From contig NZ_CP102250.1 of NCBI RefSeq assembly GCF_025144995.1, positions 2,604,001 to 2,668,000 of the forward strand: a stretch of DNA of 64,000 nucleotides, read 5' to 3'. A program made the translations under genes and the position numbers. The DNA is from Alistipes indistinctus YIT 12060. Its GTDB lineage: Bacteria > Bacteroidota > Bacteroidia > Bacteroidales > Rikenellaceae. Positions 25,067-33,973 of this stretch are shown piece by piece; the first letter of the stretch is position 1, and each line of letters starts with the position of its first letter. The notes under the pieces are model-generated. The model did no database searches, was not told the origin of the DNA, and saw nothing but the letters and a program-made list of their open reading frames with translations.

Positions 25067-25106
25067 CAAAATCCAATCAGTTTCCAAATTTAATTTTCAA
25101 CAGATT

Positions 25107-25802
25107 ATGGCAGACAAGAAGGCACAGGAAAGCCTCGATCCCGAAGTTAAGATCCAGTCGGCGATCGGCAACACCGAGAACTTTATCATGCGCAACGGAC
25201 GCAAACTGCTCATCGCGCTGATCGTGGTCTTTGTGATTGTCGGAGGCTTCTACGGCTATAAATATTTCGTTGCCGGCCCGCGCGCCGAAAAGGCAGCCTC
25301 GATGATGTTCATGGCTGAGCAGCACTTCGTTGCGGACTCGTTCAACCTCGCGCTGAACGGCGACGGCAATTTCGACGGCTTTTTGAAGGTGATCGACAAA
25401 TACGGTTCGACGCCCCAGGGGAACCTCGCCCAGCATTATGCCGGTATCTGCTACCTGCAGTTGGGCCAGTACGAGGAGGCTTTGGCGCACCTGAAGAAAT
25501 ACAGCGCCCCGAAAGGAGTCCCCGGTGCGTTGCTCGAAGCGCAGAACTACGGCCTGCAGGGCGATGCATGCGTACAGCTGCAAAATTACAAAGAGGCCGC
25601 TTCGATGTACCAGAAGGCCATCGGTGCGAGCGACAACGGGCTGACCGCGCCTTATTACCTGAAGAAGATCGGTCTGGTGTACGAGAAGCTGGGCGACAAT
25701 GCTAAGGCGCTCGAGGCCTACAAGACGATCAGCGGGTCGTATGCCGGCAGTATGGAGGCACGCGACATCCAGAAATATATCGGCCGTCTCGAACAGCTTT
25801 AA
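25107..25802 (+). CDS. TPR-repeat inner-membrane protein
   Basis: A 231-residue protein with a short cytoplasmic N-terminus, one transmembrane helix (about residues 35-55, LLIALIVVFVIVGGFYGYKY) and a periplasmic tetratricopeptide region. TPR units are visible around GNLAQHYAGICYLQLGQYEEAL, QLQNYKEAASMYQKAIG and YEKLGDNAKALEAYKTI. The layout is that of YfgM-like proteins, which associate with the Sec translocon or with BamB, but the link is structural only. The frame is open far upstream; the chosen ATG gives MADKKAQESLDPEVK. It is followed by a terminator and ribH. Confidence 0.85.
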   Translation: MADKKAQESLDPEVKIQSAIGNTENFIMRNGRKLLIALIVVFVIVGGFYGYKYFVAGPRAEKAASMMFMAEQHFVADSFNLALNGDGNFDGFLKVIDKYGSTPQGNLAQHYAGICYLQLGQYEEALAHLKKYSAPKGVPGALLEAQNYGLQGDACVQLQNYKEAASMYQKAIGASDNGLTAPYYLKKIGLVYEKLGDNAKALEAYKTISGSYAGSMEARDIQKYIGRLEQL

Positions 25803-25892
25803 CTGCGGGGCGCGCTGCAAGGCAGCCGGGGCGACCGGGACGCGTCTCATCGAGGATGCGAACCGTTGAGAGTGCAGCATAACAGACCAATG

Positions 25893-25923
25893 AAGGTTGC
25901 CTTCCCCGGACGGCAACCTTTTT
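25893..25923 (+). terminator. Terminator or attenuator between the TPR gene and ribH
   Basis: AAGGTTGCC / GGCAACCTT 9-bp stem, 10-nt loop, then TTT. It ends only 24 nt before the ribH ATG. Confidence 0.8.
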
Positions 25924-25947
25924 CAACCTCAAAAGATACAAACGATT

Positions 25948-26511
25948 ATGGCAACCATTCATAAAAACCTTTCGGTGATCGAAGGCGCGCTGCCTTCTGC
26001 ATCCGGCATGAAATTCGGTATCGTGGTATCGGAGTGGAACACGCAGGTCACTGCGGCCCTGCTCGACGGCGCGATGCGGACGCTCGTTGCGGCCGGGTGC
26101 GCCGAATCCGATATTACGGTCAAACGCGTACCGGGTACGGTCGAGCTGACCCTCGGCGCACAGTTCTTTGCCGAATATACCGATGTCGATGCGGTGATCG
26201 CACTGGGTTGCGTTGTCCAGGGGGAGACGCGCCATTTCGATTACGTGTGCCAAAGCGTAACGCAGGGGGTGACGGACGTGATGCTGACGTGGAATATGCC
26301 GGTGGCGTTCGGCGTACTGACGACCGACGATATGCAGCAGGCGCTCGACCGGGCCGGCGGAAAATACGGGAATAAGGGCGACGAAGCGGCAGTAGCTGCG
26401 ATCCGGATGGCGGCCCTGCAGCTCGAAATGGAACAGGAAGATCCTGACCCGGGCCGGGAACGCGAGGGGGAGCGTGATCGTAGCCGTCGCAATCAGAACA
26501 ATGTGAACTGA
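25948..26511 (+). CDS. ribH: 6,7-dimethyl-8-ribityllumazine synthase
   Basis: RibH joins the ribityl-pyrimidine and the four-carbon phosphate to make the riboflavin precursor lumazine. Family motifs are FGIVVSEWNTQVT, VPGTVELTLGAQFF, ALGCVVQGETRHFDYVC and FGVLTTDDMQQA. It has 187 residues, about 30 more than usual; the extra part is a charged C-terminal tail (about 160-187, rich in E, D and R) after the normal core end. The first in-frame ATG after the upstream hairpin is used; 17 further codons upstream lie inside the terminator. No RFN-type FMN riboswitch is recognisable. Confidence 0.95.
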   Translation: MATIHKNLSVIEGALPSASGMKFGIVVSEWNTQVTAALLDGAMRTLVAAGCAESDITVKRVPGTVELTLGAQFFAEYTDVDAVIALGCVVQGETRHFDYVCQSVTQGVTDVMLTWNMPVAFGVLTTDDMQQALDRAGGKYGNKGDEAAVAAIRMAALQLEMEQEDPDPGREREGERDRSRRNQNNVN

Positions 26512-26585
26512 GCGCTGCTGGCTTCGGATGGGCAGGATGTTGCGAGGATAAATTGTACCGGCCTGTTAGGCTTGTAACTTGATAA

Positions 26586-26633
26586 GCACGGGAGGGCCCC
26601 TATCCGTCGGATAGGGGCCCTCCCGTGCTGTTT
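26586..26633 (+). terminator. Terminator of ribH
   Basis: A perfect 20-bp stem (26586-26605 with 26609-26628) and 3-nt loop, followed by TGTTTTT. Confidence 0.93.
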
Positions 26634-26769
26634 TTACGCTTATTCTATTGTTTGTGGACGGGGCGCTGCGTCCATCTTCGCGGTTCCGGACGGGTGTTTT
26701 TGCGTTGTCCGGTATTATGCCGGCAGAGTATGTTTTGCAGAATGTCCGGTTTTTTAACCTGTTTATTGT

Positions 26770-27579
26770 TTATCGGATAGAACCGATCAGCCGGCCGGCC
26801 ATCAGGTTGAAATACCGTTTGCCGGCATAGCCGTCGATGCTGACGAGGCCCTGCACCGAGGCGGTGAACGCTTCGTCGCAGTGCCCGAGCATTGCGCGGG
26901 TGAGGGGCTCTTCGCGCATGGGGACATCCTCTTTGCGGCAGGCCCCGAAGATCAGTCGCCGCATCACGCTGTCCGTCGCGCCGCAGGCCAGCGGAGAGGT
27001 CAGTACCTCGCGGCCGAAAACAACGAACAGCGGTTCATCCCCGACATTGGTCAGTACGCCGTCGAAGTTTTCGACGACGGCCGCTTCGCATCCCGCCCGC
27101 TCGGCGACCGAAAGACCGTAGCCTGCGATTTGTTGAGAAACGGTCGTCGGATATCCCATGTACAGGTATTCGCACGGGAAGATCGAGAGAGTCAACCTTT
27201 TGTGCCAGAGGGTGTAACCGGAGTAGTAAAGCGGGGCGGCGGTGTCCAGCATCCAGCATGGCGAAGGTTCGCCGTCGAGTCCCTGCGGGCAGAGGAGCAG
27301 CCTGAGGCTGTTGCCCAGTCTGGGACAGCGGTTTTCGGAGAGAAGTTCCCCGATGCATGCCTGTAGCGTTTCGGTATCCGGTGCGGGGCACGGCCGGTCG
27401 GGGTAGACGGCGGCGAAAGCCTGGCGCACGATTTCGAGGTGCATTTCCGGATGGAGTGCGCGGTGAGCGGTCGTATGGATGATCTGGTACAGCGCGGGCA
27501 TCGATGTGAGCGCTTCGGGACGGATACCCGCTGTGTCGGGTGTCGTCAGCTCTCCGTTGTAGCAGATGCGGGCAGCCAT
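26770..27579 (-). CDS. Class IV aminotransferase-like protein
   Basis: A 269-residue protein that aligns by eye with the second domain of class IV aminotransferases (branched-chain aminotransferase, aminodeoxychorismate lyase). It shows AAVVENFDGVLTNVGDEPLFVV, then LTSPLACGATDSVMRRLI and the late DEAFTASVQGLVSIDGY. The lysine of LWHKRLT is the only obvious candidate for PLP attachment, and its context is not canonical, so activity is uncertain. The start is the ATG at 27577-27579, 8 nt after the rhomboid gene stop; the frame stays open upstream only as a shadow of that gene. The two genes form an operon. Confidence 0.6.
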   Translation of the reverse strand: MAARICYNGELTTPDTAGIRPEALTSMPALYQIIHTTAHRALHPEMHLEIVRQAFAAVYPDRPCPAPDTETLQACIGELLSENRCPRLGNSLRLLLCPQGLDGEPSPCWMLDTAAPLYYSGYTLWHKRLTLSIFPCEYLYMGYPTTVSQQIAGYGLSVAERAGCEAAVVENFDGVLTNVGDEPLFVVFGREVLTSPLACGATDSVMRRLIFGACRKEDVPMREEPLTRAMLGHCDEAFTASVQGLVSIDGYAGKRYFNLMAGRLIGSIR

Positions 27580-27587
27580 AGCGAGGG

Positions 27588-28202
27588 TTATTTGGTCAGG
27601 TTGTCCCAGAAAACCGAGAAAAACGACGGGTTCATCAGCAGCGGGAAGAGGAAGCCGAACAGCGCACCGAACAGGTGTGCGAAGTGGTTGATCCGGTCGC
27701 CCTGGTGCCGTCCCATGTAGGACGAGTAGCCGATGTAGAGTAGTCCGAAAATGATGCCGGGAATTGGAATGACGCCCAACAGGTAGATTTTGCTCCACGG
27801 GTTGAAGAAGATCGATGCGAAAACGACGGCCGAAACGGCTCCCGATGCGCCGATGGATGCGTAGCGCGGGTTGTTGCGGTAGCGGATCAGGTCGTAAACC
27901 GAAGCGGCGACCATGCCGCCGAAATAGAGCAGCAGGTACCATAGGTCGCCGTTGGAAACCAGCCCGATCTGCTGGTATGCACCGAAAAAACGTTCGATGA
28001 ACTGTCCGAACGACAGCAGTACGAACATGTTCACGGCCAGGTGGACATAATCGCCGTGTACGAAGCCGTGCGTGATCACCCGCCACCACTGGCGGTCGTG
28101 GACGACCCGGTACGGGACGAGCGAGAGTCGGTCGAACAGCGTCCGGTTGCGCAGTGCGGCGATCGAGACGATGACGGTGAGGAAGATGATGATATAGGTC
28201 AT
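27588..28202 (-). CDS. Rhomboid family intramembrane serine protease
   Basis: A 204-residue membrane protease with about six transmembrane helices. The catalytic serine is in IGASGAVSAVVF and the catalytic histidine in INHFAHLFGALFGF. An HGFVHGDYVHLAVNMFVL segment matches the conserved H..H.xxN motif in the second helix. It cleaves other membrane proteins within the bilayer; the substrate is unknown. The start MTYIIIFLTVIVS begins directly with a hydrophobic segment. It is upstream of the aminotransferase-like gene by 8 nt. Confidence 0.92.
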   Translation of the reverse strand: MTYIIIFLTVIVSIAALRNRTLFDRLSLVPYRVVHDRQWWRVITHGFVHGDYVHLAVNMFVLLSFGQFIERFFGAYQQIGLVSNGDLWYLLLYFGGMVAASVYDLIRYRNNPRYASIGASGAVSAVVFASIFFNPWSKIYLLGVIPIPGIIFGLLYIGYSSYMGRHQGDRINHFAHLFGALFGFLFPLLMNPSFFSVFWDNLTK

Positions 28203-28373
28203 GGCGTTGGTTCTGTTTTATGTGCGGCACGGTTCGTTCCGCCCTGGGGTGGCGTCCTGCTGCCGGAACGGGAAATTCGCCTGAAATCTGTTTGCCGGCC
28301 GTTTGTCCGTCGGGTTGGATGTTGCAACTGCCCTTTCGAACAAATCTCGGGCCTGATAGTACGGGGGAGTCGG

Positions 28374-29447
28374 TTAAAGGATCAGGATTTTCAACAGCAA
28401 CTCCTTGAGCAGTTCGCCGTCGTCGGCCTGTCCCGTGTTCATCCCTTTGCTTTTGAGGTCGTATTCGCGCAACAGCCCGAGGATCATGAATACTTTGTTA
28501 TTGGGGTAGGCCGAAGCGGCCTGCGTGTACTCTTTGAGAAAAAAAGCGTTGGGCAGTTTGAGCATCCGTGCGAGCTCCATCTCCGAGGGCATCGGGGTTC
28601 CTTTGCGCCGCGAGAGCCAGCGTTGGTAGTTGACGATGAAGATGCGCTGGAAATGCGTGAACAGCGCGCTGAGCGTCAATAGCAGCGGGTTGTCTTTCGG
28701 GTTGCGCGCGAAGTGGTCGGCGATCTGCATCGCCTTGGCCATGTTCTTTTCGGACAGGGATTTCGTGAGCTCGAAATTGTTGAAATCCTTGCTGATCCCG
28801 ATGTTCGCTTCGATCTGCTCGGCGGTGACGGTCCTGGTACCCTGTGGCAGGTAGGTGAGCAGCTTGCCCAGTTCGTTGGTCATCTTCGCGATGTCCGCAC
28901 CGAGGTGGTCGGTCAGCATCGCGGCGGCCTTCGCGTCGAGCGTGAAACCTTTGCTGCGCGCATATTCGGAAATCCATGCCGGGAGCTCGTAATCGCGCGG
29001 CCGCACGCTCTCGAAGACGATACCTTTGGCCTCGATATGCTTGTAAAGTTGCCAGCGCTTGTCCATGTTTTTCTCCTTGTGGCACAGTACGAGGATCGTC
29101 GTTGCGGCAGGCGCCTGCGTGTAGAGCGAAAGCTTTTCCAGGCCGCGCAGCTGCTGCGCTTCCCGGACGATCACGACCTGGTAGGCGCCCATCATCGGCA
29201 TCTGGCGGCAGAGGTTGATTACGGCGCCTGCTTCGCTCTCCTTGCCGTAGACGACTACCTGCCCGAAAGCCCGTTCGGCTTCGGTGAGGATACTTCCGGC
29301 GAGCAGGCCGGTCAGCGAGTCTATAAAGTAAGGTTCGTCGCCCATCAGCAGGTACACCGGTGCGAACTGCCGCGCCGCAATCTGCTTGCAGAGCGCGGCG
29401 TGCATATCGACGGAGTCGCGGAACGAACGTTTGCCGGATTTGGCCAT
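28374..29447 (-). CDS. holA: DNA polymerase III subunit delta
   Basis: HolA is the clamp-opening subunit of the clamp loader. The 357-residue protein has the typical AAA+-like N-terminus APVYLLMGDEPYFIDSL, a central TTILVLCHKEKNMDKRW, AAAMLTDHLGADIAKMTNELGKLLTYL and the C-terminal NFFELT-like FNNFELTKSLSEKN followed by FLKEYTQAASAYP. The frame is open 45 codons further upstream, but the ATG at 29445-29447 (MAKSGKRSFRDSVD) fits family starts. It has its own -7-like element. Confidence 0.93.
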   Translation of the reverse strand: MAKSGKRSFRDSVDMHAALCKQIAARQFAPVYLLMGDEPYFIDSLTGLLAGSILTEAERAFGQVVVYGKESEAGAVINLCRQMPMMGAYQVVIVREAQQLRGLEKLSLYTQAPAATTILVLCHKEKNMDKRWQLYKHIEAKGIVFESVRPRDYELPAWISEYARSKGFTLDAKAAAMLTDHLGADIAKMTNELGKLLTYLPQGTRTVTAEQIEANIGISKDFNNFELTKSLSEKNMAKAMQIADHFARNPKDNPLLLTLSALFTHFQRIFIVNYQRWLSRRKGTPMPSEMELARMLKLPNAFFLKEYTQAASAYPNNKVFMILGLLREYDLKSKGMNTGQADDGELLKELLLKILIL

Positions 29448-29581
29448 AGCTGTACGTTTTGCGGAAAGGTTGCCGCTTGGCGGCCTGTATCGGCGTGCCG
29501 TCGGCGATTGCCCCGGTCGGGTTATCGGGCCGTTCCGTGCGCTGTACCTTATACCCTGTATAGTCCCGGTAACAGCCCGCA

Positions 29582-29589
29582 CAAAGATA
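29582..29589 (-). promoter_or_regulatory. Candidate -7 element for holA
   Basis: TATCTTTG on the minus strand, exact -7 match, no clear -33 box; the leader would be about 130 nt. Confidence 0.45.
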
Positions 29590-29675
29590 ACAAAATTTAT
29601 GCTGGGCCGTTACCGGGTCTGAAGTTGGCGCGATCGATTTTCCGGGCTTGCTGCCGGCCTGGCCCGTATCGGGTT

Positions 29676-31151
29676 TTACTGGGCTTGGTGCTGCGGGCGC
29701 AGCAGGTCGCCCACGACCTTGACCGGAGAGAAAATGGTGACGGGCACTTCCACGAAAACGGTGTTCCAGTGCGCCATCGAACCGTTCCACAGTCCCGGCA
29801 GCTCCTGGGCGAGCAGTTCGCGGCCGCTTTTCGACTTTTGGCTGATGAAGCCGGTCGACGGATCGACATATTTGCGCAGGTCAAAGTGTTCGCCCCGGTA
29901 ATTTTTCGTGCCGCACACGACATCCACCGGGTTGAAATGCGTTGCGGCGTTCATCAGCTGGCGCTGGCCCGGGGCGATTTGCGACGACTCGGCGATTTGC
30001 AGCGACTGACTCCCGTCGGGTGCGGTCACCCAGAACGGGCCGCCGCCCGGTTCGCCTTCGTTGCGCACCATACCGCAGACCCGGATGGGCCGGTCGAGCA
30101 GCTTATAAAGCAGGTCGGCCCGCTGCAACAGGCTTAACCGTTCGAAATCGCGCGGCAGCCGCTGTCCGAGGCGCTCCTCGGTGAAGCGTGCGATCTCGCC
30201 GATCAGCACTTTGTCGTTGAGTCCGTTGTAGAGGCTGCGCAGGTAGGAGTGGCAGCGTTGCTGCAAGGCGAGCATCACTCCGCCGATTACCTTCTTGTAG
30301 GTGACGGTATCGGTTTTCAGCCTGTCGGGCGCCACGTTGTCGATGTTTTTGATGAAGATGACGTCGGCATCGATCTCGTTGAGGTTTTCGAGCAGCGCGC
30401 CGTGTCCCGCCGGACGGAACAGCAACGAACCGTCTTCCTCGCGGAACGGTTCCCCGCCGGGTGTGGCGGCGATCGTATCGGTGGACGGTTTCTGCTGTGA
30501 GTAGCTGATCTCGTACCGGACGCCGTAGCGCTTTTCGAAGGCAGGGAGCACCTGCCCGACGCGCGCCTTGAAAGCGTTGAGATGTTCGGGCGAAACGGTA
30601 AAATGGACGTTCACCTTCCCGTCGCGGTCGGCGGCGTAGAGCGCCCCTTCGCTGAGGTGTTCCTCGAGCGCGGTGCGGTTCCCGTCGCCGTAGCGGTGAA
30701 ACAGGATGAGCGCTTTGGGCAGGCTGCCGTAACCGAGCCCTTCCCGAGCGACGATTCCGCGGATGATTTTTTCGGGGGCCGTCTCGCCGCCGAGCCTGCT
30801 GCGCAGTTCTTCCGCGAAGGCGAACTTGTCGAGGTTCGCGAGGAGCTCTTCCGTGGCGGGATTCGAAACCCCGCTTTCCAGGTATTCGAACAGCGCTTTG
30901 AACATCCGCGTGGCTGCACCCGAGGCCGGGACGAATTTTACGATGCGCTTGCCCTGTGAGAACTCGTCGTAGCGCTTGGCGTATTCGGCCACCTGCCGTT
31001 CGTCGAGGGTCCGGATGCCGTCGTCCGCAACAGCGGGCCGGTCGATATTCAGGTAGGGAAAGCCGCTGCCGAAGTAGGACATCTGCCGTTCGACCTGTTC
31101 GGGGGTGAGCCCGTGCGCGCTGATCTGCGCCAAATCTTTGTCTGTAAACAT
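29676..31151 (-). CDS. DUF4301 family protein
   Basis: A 491-residue cytoplasmic protein of a family largely restricted to Bacteroidetes. The segment KFVPASGAATRMFKALFEYL resembles the nucleotide-binding loop of sugar nucleotidyltransferases, and GHGALLENLNEIDADVIFIKNIDNV resembles their metal and sugar sites, so a nucleotidyltransferase-like fold is likely. The C-terminal part (GMVRNEGEPGGGPFWV...) is specific to the family. No substrate is known. It stands alone, 229 nt upstream of holA on the same strand and divergent from murB. Confidence 0.85.
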   Translation of the reverse strand: MFTDKDLAQISAHGLTPEQVERQMSYFGSGFPYLNIDRPAVADDGIRTLDERQVAEYAKRYDEFSQGKRIVKFVPASGAATRMFKALFEYLESGVSNPATEELLANLDKFAFAEELRSRLGGETAPEKIIRGIVAREGLGYGSLPKALILFHRYGDGNRTALEEHLSEGALYAADRDGKVNVHFTVSPEHLNAFKARVGQVLPAFEKRYGVRYEISYSQQKPSTDTIAATPGGEPFREEDGSLLFRPAGHGALLENLNEIDADVIFIKNIDNVAPDRLKTDTVTYKKVIGGVMLALQQRCHSYLRSLYNGLNDKVLIGEIARFTEERLGQRLPRDFERLSLLQRADLLYKLLDRPIRVCGMVRNEGEPGGGPFWVTAPDGSQSLQIAESSQIAPGQRQLMNAATHFNPVDVVCGTKNYRGEHFDLRKYVDPSTGFISQKSKSGRELLAQELPGLWNGSMAHWNTVFVEVPVTIFSPVKVVGDLLRPQHQAQ

Positions 31152-31576
31152 ATTTAATATTTTTTGGAGTGCATACGGAATAAAAACAACTAAAGTTAAG
31201 AAAAAATCGCCGGACAGCCAGCGGTTTTTGCCGAAAAGTGAATGTCCACGATGATTTGCGGGGGCCGGACGGTTTGCGGTACAGAATCATGCGCAGCTTC
31301 GGATCAGGGAAGGGCGGGATGTGAAGCTGCCGGGGAAAGAGGACTATTGGGAAAAGAGGACTATTGGGATAGGAAATAAGACGAGGAACGCCGGTGCGGG
31401 CCGGAATGGGAAACAGGATGGATTTGCGGCCGGATCCCGGAGAATGGGCTTTATAATACCAATTGTCATACAAATTGGCTACATTTGTATCACGGTTCGC
31501 GGTACGGTCCGTGCGACGGACACCGTCCGCCGTATTGCGGGACGGGAGACAAGCGGCGTTACAACTCGGATGACGA
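31152..31576. other. Intergenic region between DUF4301 and murB: direct and inverted repeats
   Basis: It holds a 16-bp direct repeat (AAGAGGACTATTGGGA at 31337 and 31354), an inverted repeat CCAATT-8-AATTGG at 31459-31478, and the murB -7 box beside it. No gene is seen. Confidence 0.6.
31480..31487 (+). promoter_or_regulatory. -7 element of murB-tilS
   Basis: TACATTTG, exact match, one base after an inverted repeat (31459-31478) that could serve as an operator. The -33 box is weak. Confidence 0.55.
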
Positions 31577-32590
31577 ATGGAAAACAGCAAAACCAACATA
31601 TCCCTCAGGGCATTGAACAGTTTCGGGGTCGAGGCCTCGGCGGCACGGTATGCCGAATTTTCGGACGCGGAGCAGCTCCGGGCGTTTTTTGTGCGCCAAC
31701 GGGAGACCGGTGAACCGTGGTATGTGCTCAGCGGCGGCAACAATGTGCTTTTTACCCGGGACTATCCCGGTACGATCCTGCACCCTGTAGCGCGGGGTGT
31801 CACACGGCTTTCCGCAGGGGCGGACAAGGTGCTGGTACGTGCCGAAGCCGGTGTGGAGTGGGATGATTTCGTGGCATGGGCCGTCGGGTGCGGTTACGGC
31901 GGAGTGGAGAACCTCTCGCTGATTCCGGGTTATGTGGGCGCCGCGCCGGTGCAGAATATCGGGGCGTACGGCGCCGAGGTGAAGGATGTGATCCGCGAGG
32001 TGGAGCTCTACCGTCCGGATCTCGACCGGGTGGAGGTGCTTGCCGGTGAAGCGTGCGCTTTCGGTTACCGGGACAGCGTGTTCAAGCGTGAATTGCGCGG
32101 CCGTGCGATCATCCTTTCGGTGACTTTCGCACTGGACCTGAATCCCGTGTTCCGGCTCGGTTACGGCGACCTGAATGCGAAGGTCGCGGAGGCTGGCGGC
32201 CCGACGTTGCAGCGCGTGCGCGATGCGGTGGTCGGGATTCGCCGCAGTAAACTTCCCGATCCGCAGGAACTGGGCAACGCCGGCAGCTTTTTCAAAAATC
32301 CCGTGGTGCCGCGCGAGTTTGCGCTGCGTCTGCGCGAACGCTGTCCCGACATGCCTTTTTACGACGTGGATGCGGAGCGTGTGAAGCTCGCAGCGGGTTG
32401 GCTGATCGACCGTGCGGGCTGGAAAGGAAAACGCGAGGGATGTGTCGGGATGCACCAGCGGCAGGCACTGGTCCTGGTCAATTACGGCGGGGCGTCCGGC
32501 AGCGAGGTGCTCGCTCTGGCTCGCCGTGTGCAGCAGGAGGTCCGGGAACGTTTCGGCGTGGATATCGAAATGGAAGTCAATGTATTATAA
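31577..32590 (+). CDS. murB: UDP-N-acetylenolpyruvoylglucosamine reductase
   Basis: MurB reduces UDP-GlcNAc-enolpyruvate to UDP-MurNAc, the second step of peptidoglycan synthesis, using FAD and NADPH. The 337-residue protein is a type I MurB: N-terminal LRALNSFGV, FAD-binding LSGGNNVLF, LSLIPGYVGAAPVQNIGAYG, the YRDSVFKREL segment, the catalytic serine in GNAGSFFKNPVV and the late Glu near the C-terminus. tilS follows 27 nt later, so the two form an operon. Confidence 0.96.
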   Translation: MENSKTNISLRALNSFGVEASAARYAEFSDAEQLRAFFVRQRETGEPWYVLSGGNNVLFTRDYPGTILHPVARGVTRLSAGADKVLVRAEAGVEWDDFVAWAVGCGYGGVENLSLIPGYVGAAPVQNIGAYGAEVKDVIREVELYRPDLDRVEVLAGEACAFGYRDSVFKRELRGRAIILSVTFALDLNPVFRLGYGDLNAKVAEAGGPTLQRVRDAVVGIRRSKLPDPQELGNAGSFFKNPVVPREFALRLRERCPDMPFYDVDAERVKLAAGWLIDRAGWKGKREGCVGMHQRQALVLVNYGGASGSEVLALARRVQQEVRERFGVDIEMEVNVL

Positions 32591-32617
32591 AGGCCGGTTG
32601 TTGTAATAAAGTTCGAT

Positions 32618-33973
32618 ATGGAGACTTTGCTGGGTAAATTCGAAAATTATGTGGCCGAGCATAACATCTGCTCGCACGGGGATCGCATCCTGCTGGCTGT
32701 CAGCGGCGGTGTCGATTCGATGGTGATGTTGTCGCTGTTCGCCCAGTCGGGTTACAGGATCGGCGTAGCGCACTGCAATTTCCAGTTGCGGGGCCCCGAG
32801 GCCGAAGAGGACGAACAGTTGGTGGCGGAGTGTGCCGAAAAGCTCGGTGTACCGCACTACAACATCCGCTTCGATACGCTCCGGGAGATGGAGCGTACCG
32901 GGGAATCGGTGCAGATGGCTGCGCGGAGGTTGCGCTACGACTGGTTCGACAGCCTCTGCGACGAACACGGTTATACGCACATCGCCATTGCCCACCACGG
33001 AGACGATTCGGTGGAGACTTTTTTCATCAACCTGTTGCGCGGCACCGGGCTGCGCGGACTGACCGGAATCAGTGTGACCAACGGGCGGCTGATCCGGCCG
33101 CTGCTCTTCTCCACGCGCAAGGAGATTTTAGACTATGCGCTGCAAAAGAAGATTCCTTTCCGCGAGGATTCGTCGAACGCTTCGACCAAATACCTGCGCA
33201 ACAAAATTCGGCTGGGCATCGTCCCCCGTATCAAGGAAATTTCGCCGCAGTTCACCGAAACGATGACTTCGAATGTCGAACGGCTGACCGCCGCACAGGG
33301 GTTTATCGACCGTGGTATGGCGCTGCTGCGCCAGCAGGTGGTGCTCAGCCGGGGCGATGTCCATACGATCGAGGTAGACCGGATCGATCCGATGCTGCCC
33401 GTCCAGTTCGTCGTGTACGAATTGCTCCGGGGCTTCCATTTCAACCCGGAGGTAATCAACCAGCTCTACCACAGTTTTGAAAACGAAGGACAGAGCACCG
33501 GCAAGCATTTTTATTCGCGCGATTATGCGGCCTATATCGACCGCCGCAGGATTATCGTCATGCCGATCCCTGCGGACGATACGTGCGAACTGGAGGCCGA
33601 CGCGCAGACGCGGCGACTTAGTTGCGGCGGCAATATCATTCGGTTCGAACGCCTCGAGGTCGACGACCTCGATACGTTGCAGCAGCCCGATAACGTGGCC
33701 CTGATCGACGAATCCAAACTGCGGTATCCGCTCCGGGTGCGCCGCTGGCGGGATGGCGACAGTTTCGTGCCGTTCGGGATGTCGGGGCACAAAAAGGTGA
33801 GCGATTTCCTGGTCGACAGCAAGGTGTCGTTACCCGACAAACGGCGGCAGTTCGTCGTCGTATCCGACGGAGAGATCGTTTGGATCGTCGGCCGCAGGGT
33901 GGACGAGCGCTTCCGGGTCGGTTCCGCTACCGAAAATGTTTTGCGGCTCACTGCCGAGATAGATCCGGCGTAG
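32618..33973 (+). CDS. tilS: tRNA(Ile)-lysidine synthetase
   Basis: TilS modifies C34 of the CAU-anticodon tRNA-Ile to lysidine so that it reads AUA. The 451-residue protein has the PP-loop LLAVSGGVDSMVMLSLF, the AHHGDDSVETFFINLLRGTGLRGLTG substrate segment, the FREDSSN motif and the C-terminal TilS_C domain (YPLRVRRWRDGD, SDFLVDSKVSLPDK). It is the second gene after murB. Confidence 0.96.
   Translation: METLLGKFENYVAEHNICSHGDRILLAVSGGVDSMVMLSLFAQSGYRIGVAHCNFQLRGPEAEEDEQLVAECAEKLGVPHYNIRFDTLREMERTGESVQMAARRLRYDWFDSLCDEHGYTHIAIAHHGDDSVETFFINLLRGTGLRGLTGISVTNGRLIRPLLFSTRKEILDYALQKKIPFREDSSNASTKYLRNKIRLGIVPRIKEISPQFTETMTSNVERLTAAQGFIDRGMALLRQQVVLSRGDVHTIEVDRIDPMLPVQFVVYELLRGFHFNPEVINQLYHSFENEGQSTGKHFYSRDYAAYIDRRRIIVMPIPADDTCELEADAQTRRLSCGGNIIRFERLEVDDLDTLQQPDNVALIDESKLRYPLRVRRWRDGDSFVPFGMSGHKKVSDFLVDSKVSLPDKRRQFVVVSDGEIVWIVGRRVDERFRVGSATENVLRLTAEIDPA

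Noticed and set aside
25803-25947. FMN riboswitch upstream of ribH
   Set aside because: I looked for the conserved RFN segments and found none; only the terminator hairpin is present.
26770-28230. Single 486-codon protein across the aminotransferase-like and rhomboid genes
   Set aside because: The upstream part is a shifted frame of the rhomboid gene; a good ATG at 27579 and the rhomboid stop at 27588 give two separate genes.
30103-31743. 546-codon minus-strand frame overlapping DUF4301 and murB
   Set aside because: It is a shadow in another frame, rich in Arg and Pro as expected for antisense or shifted high-GC coding sequence.
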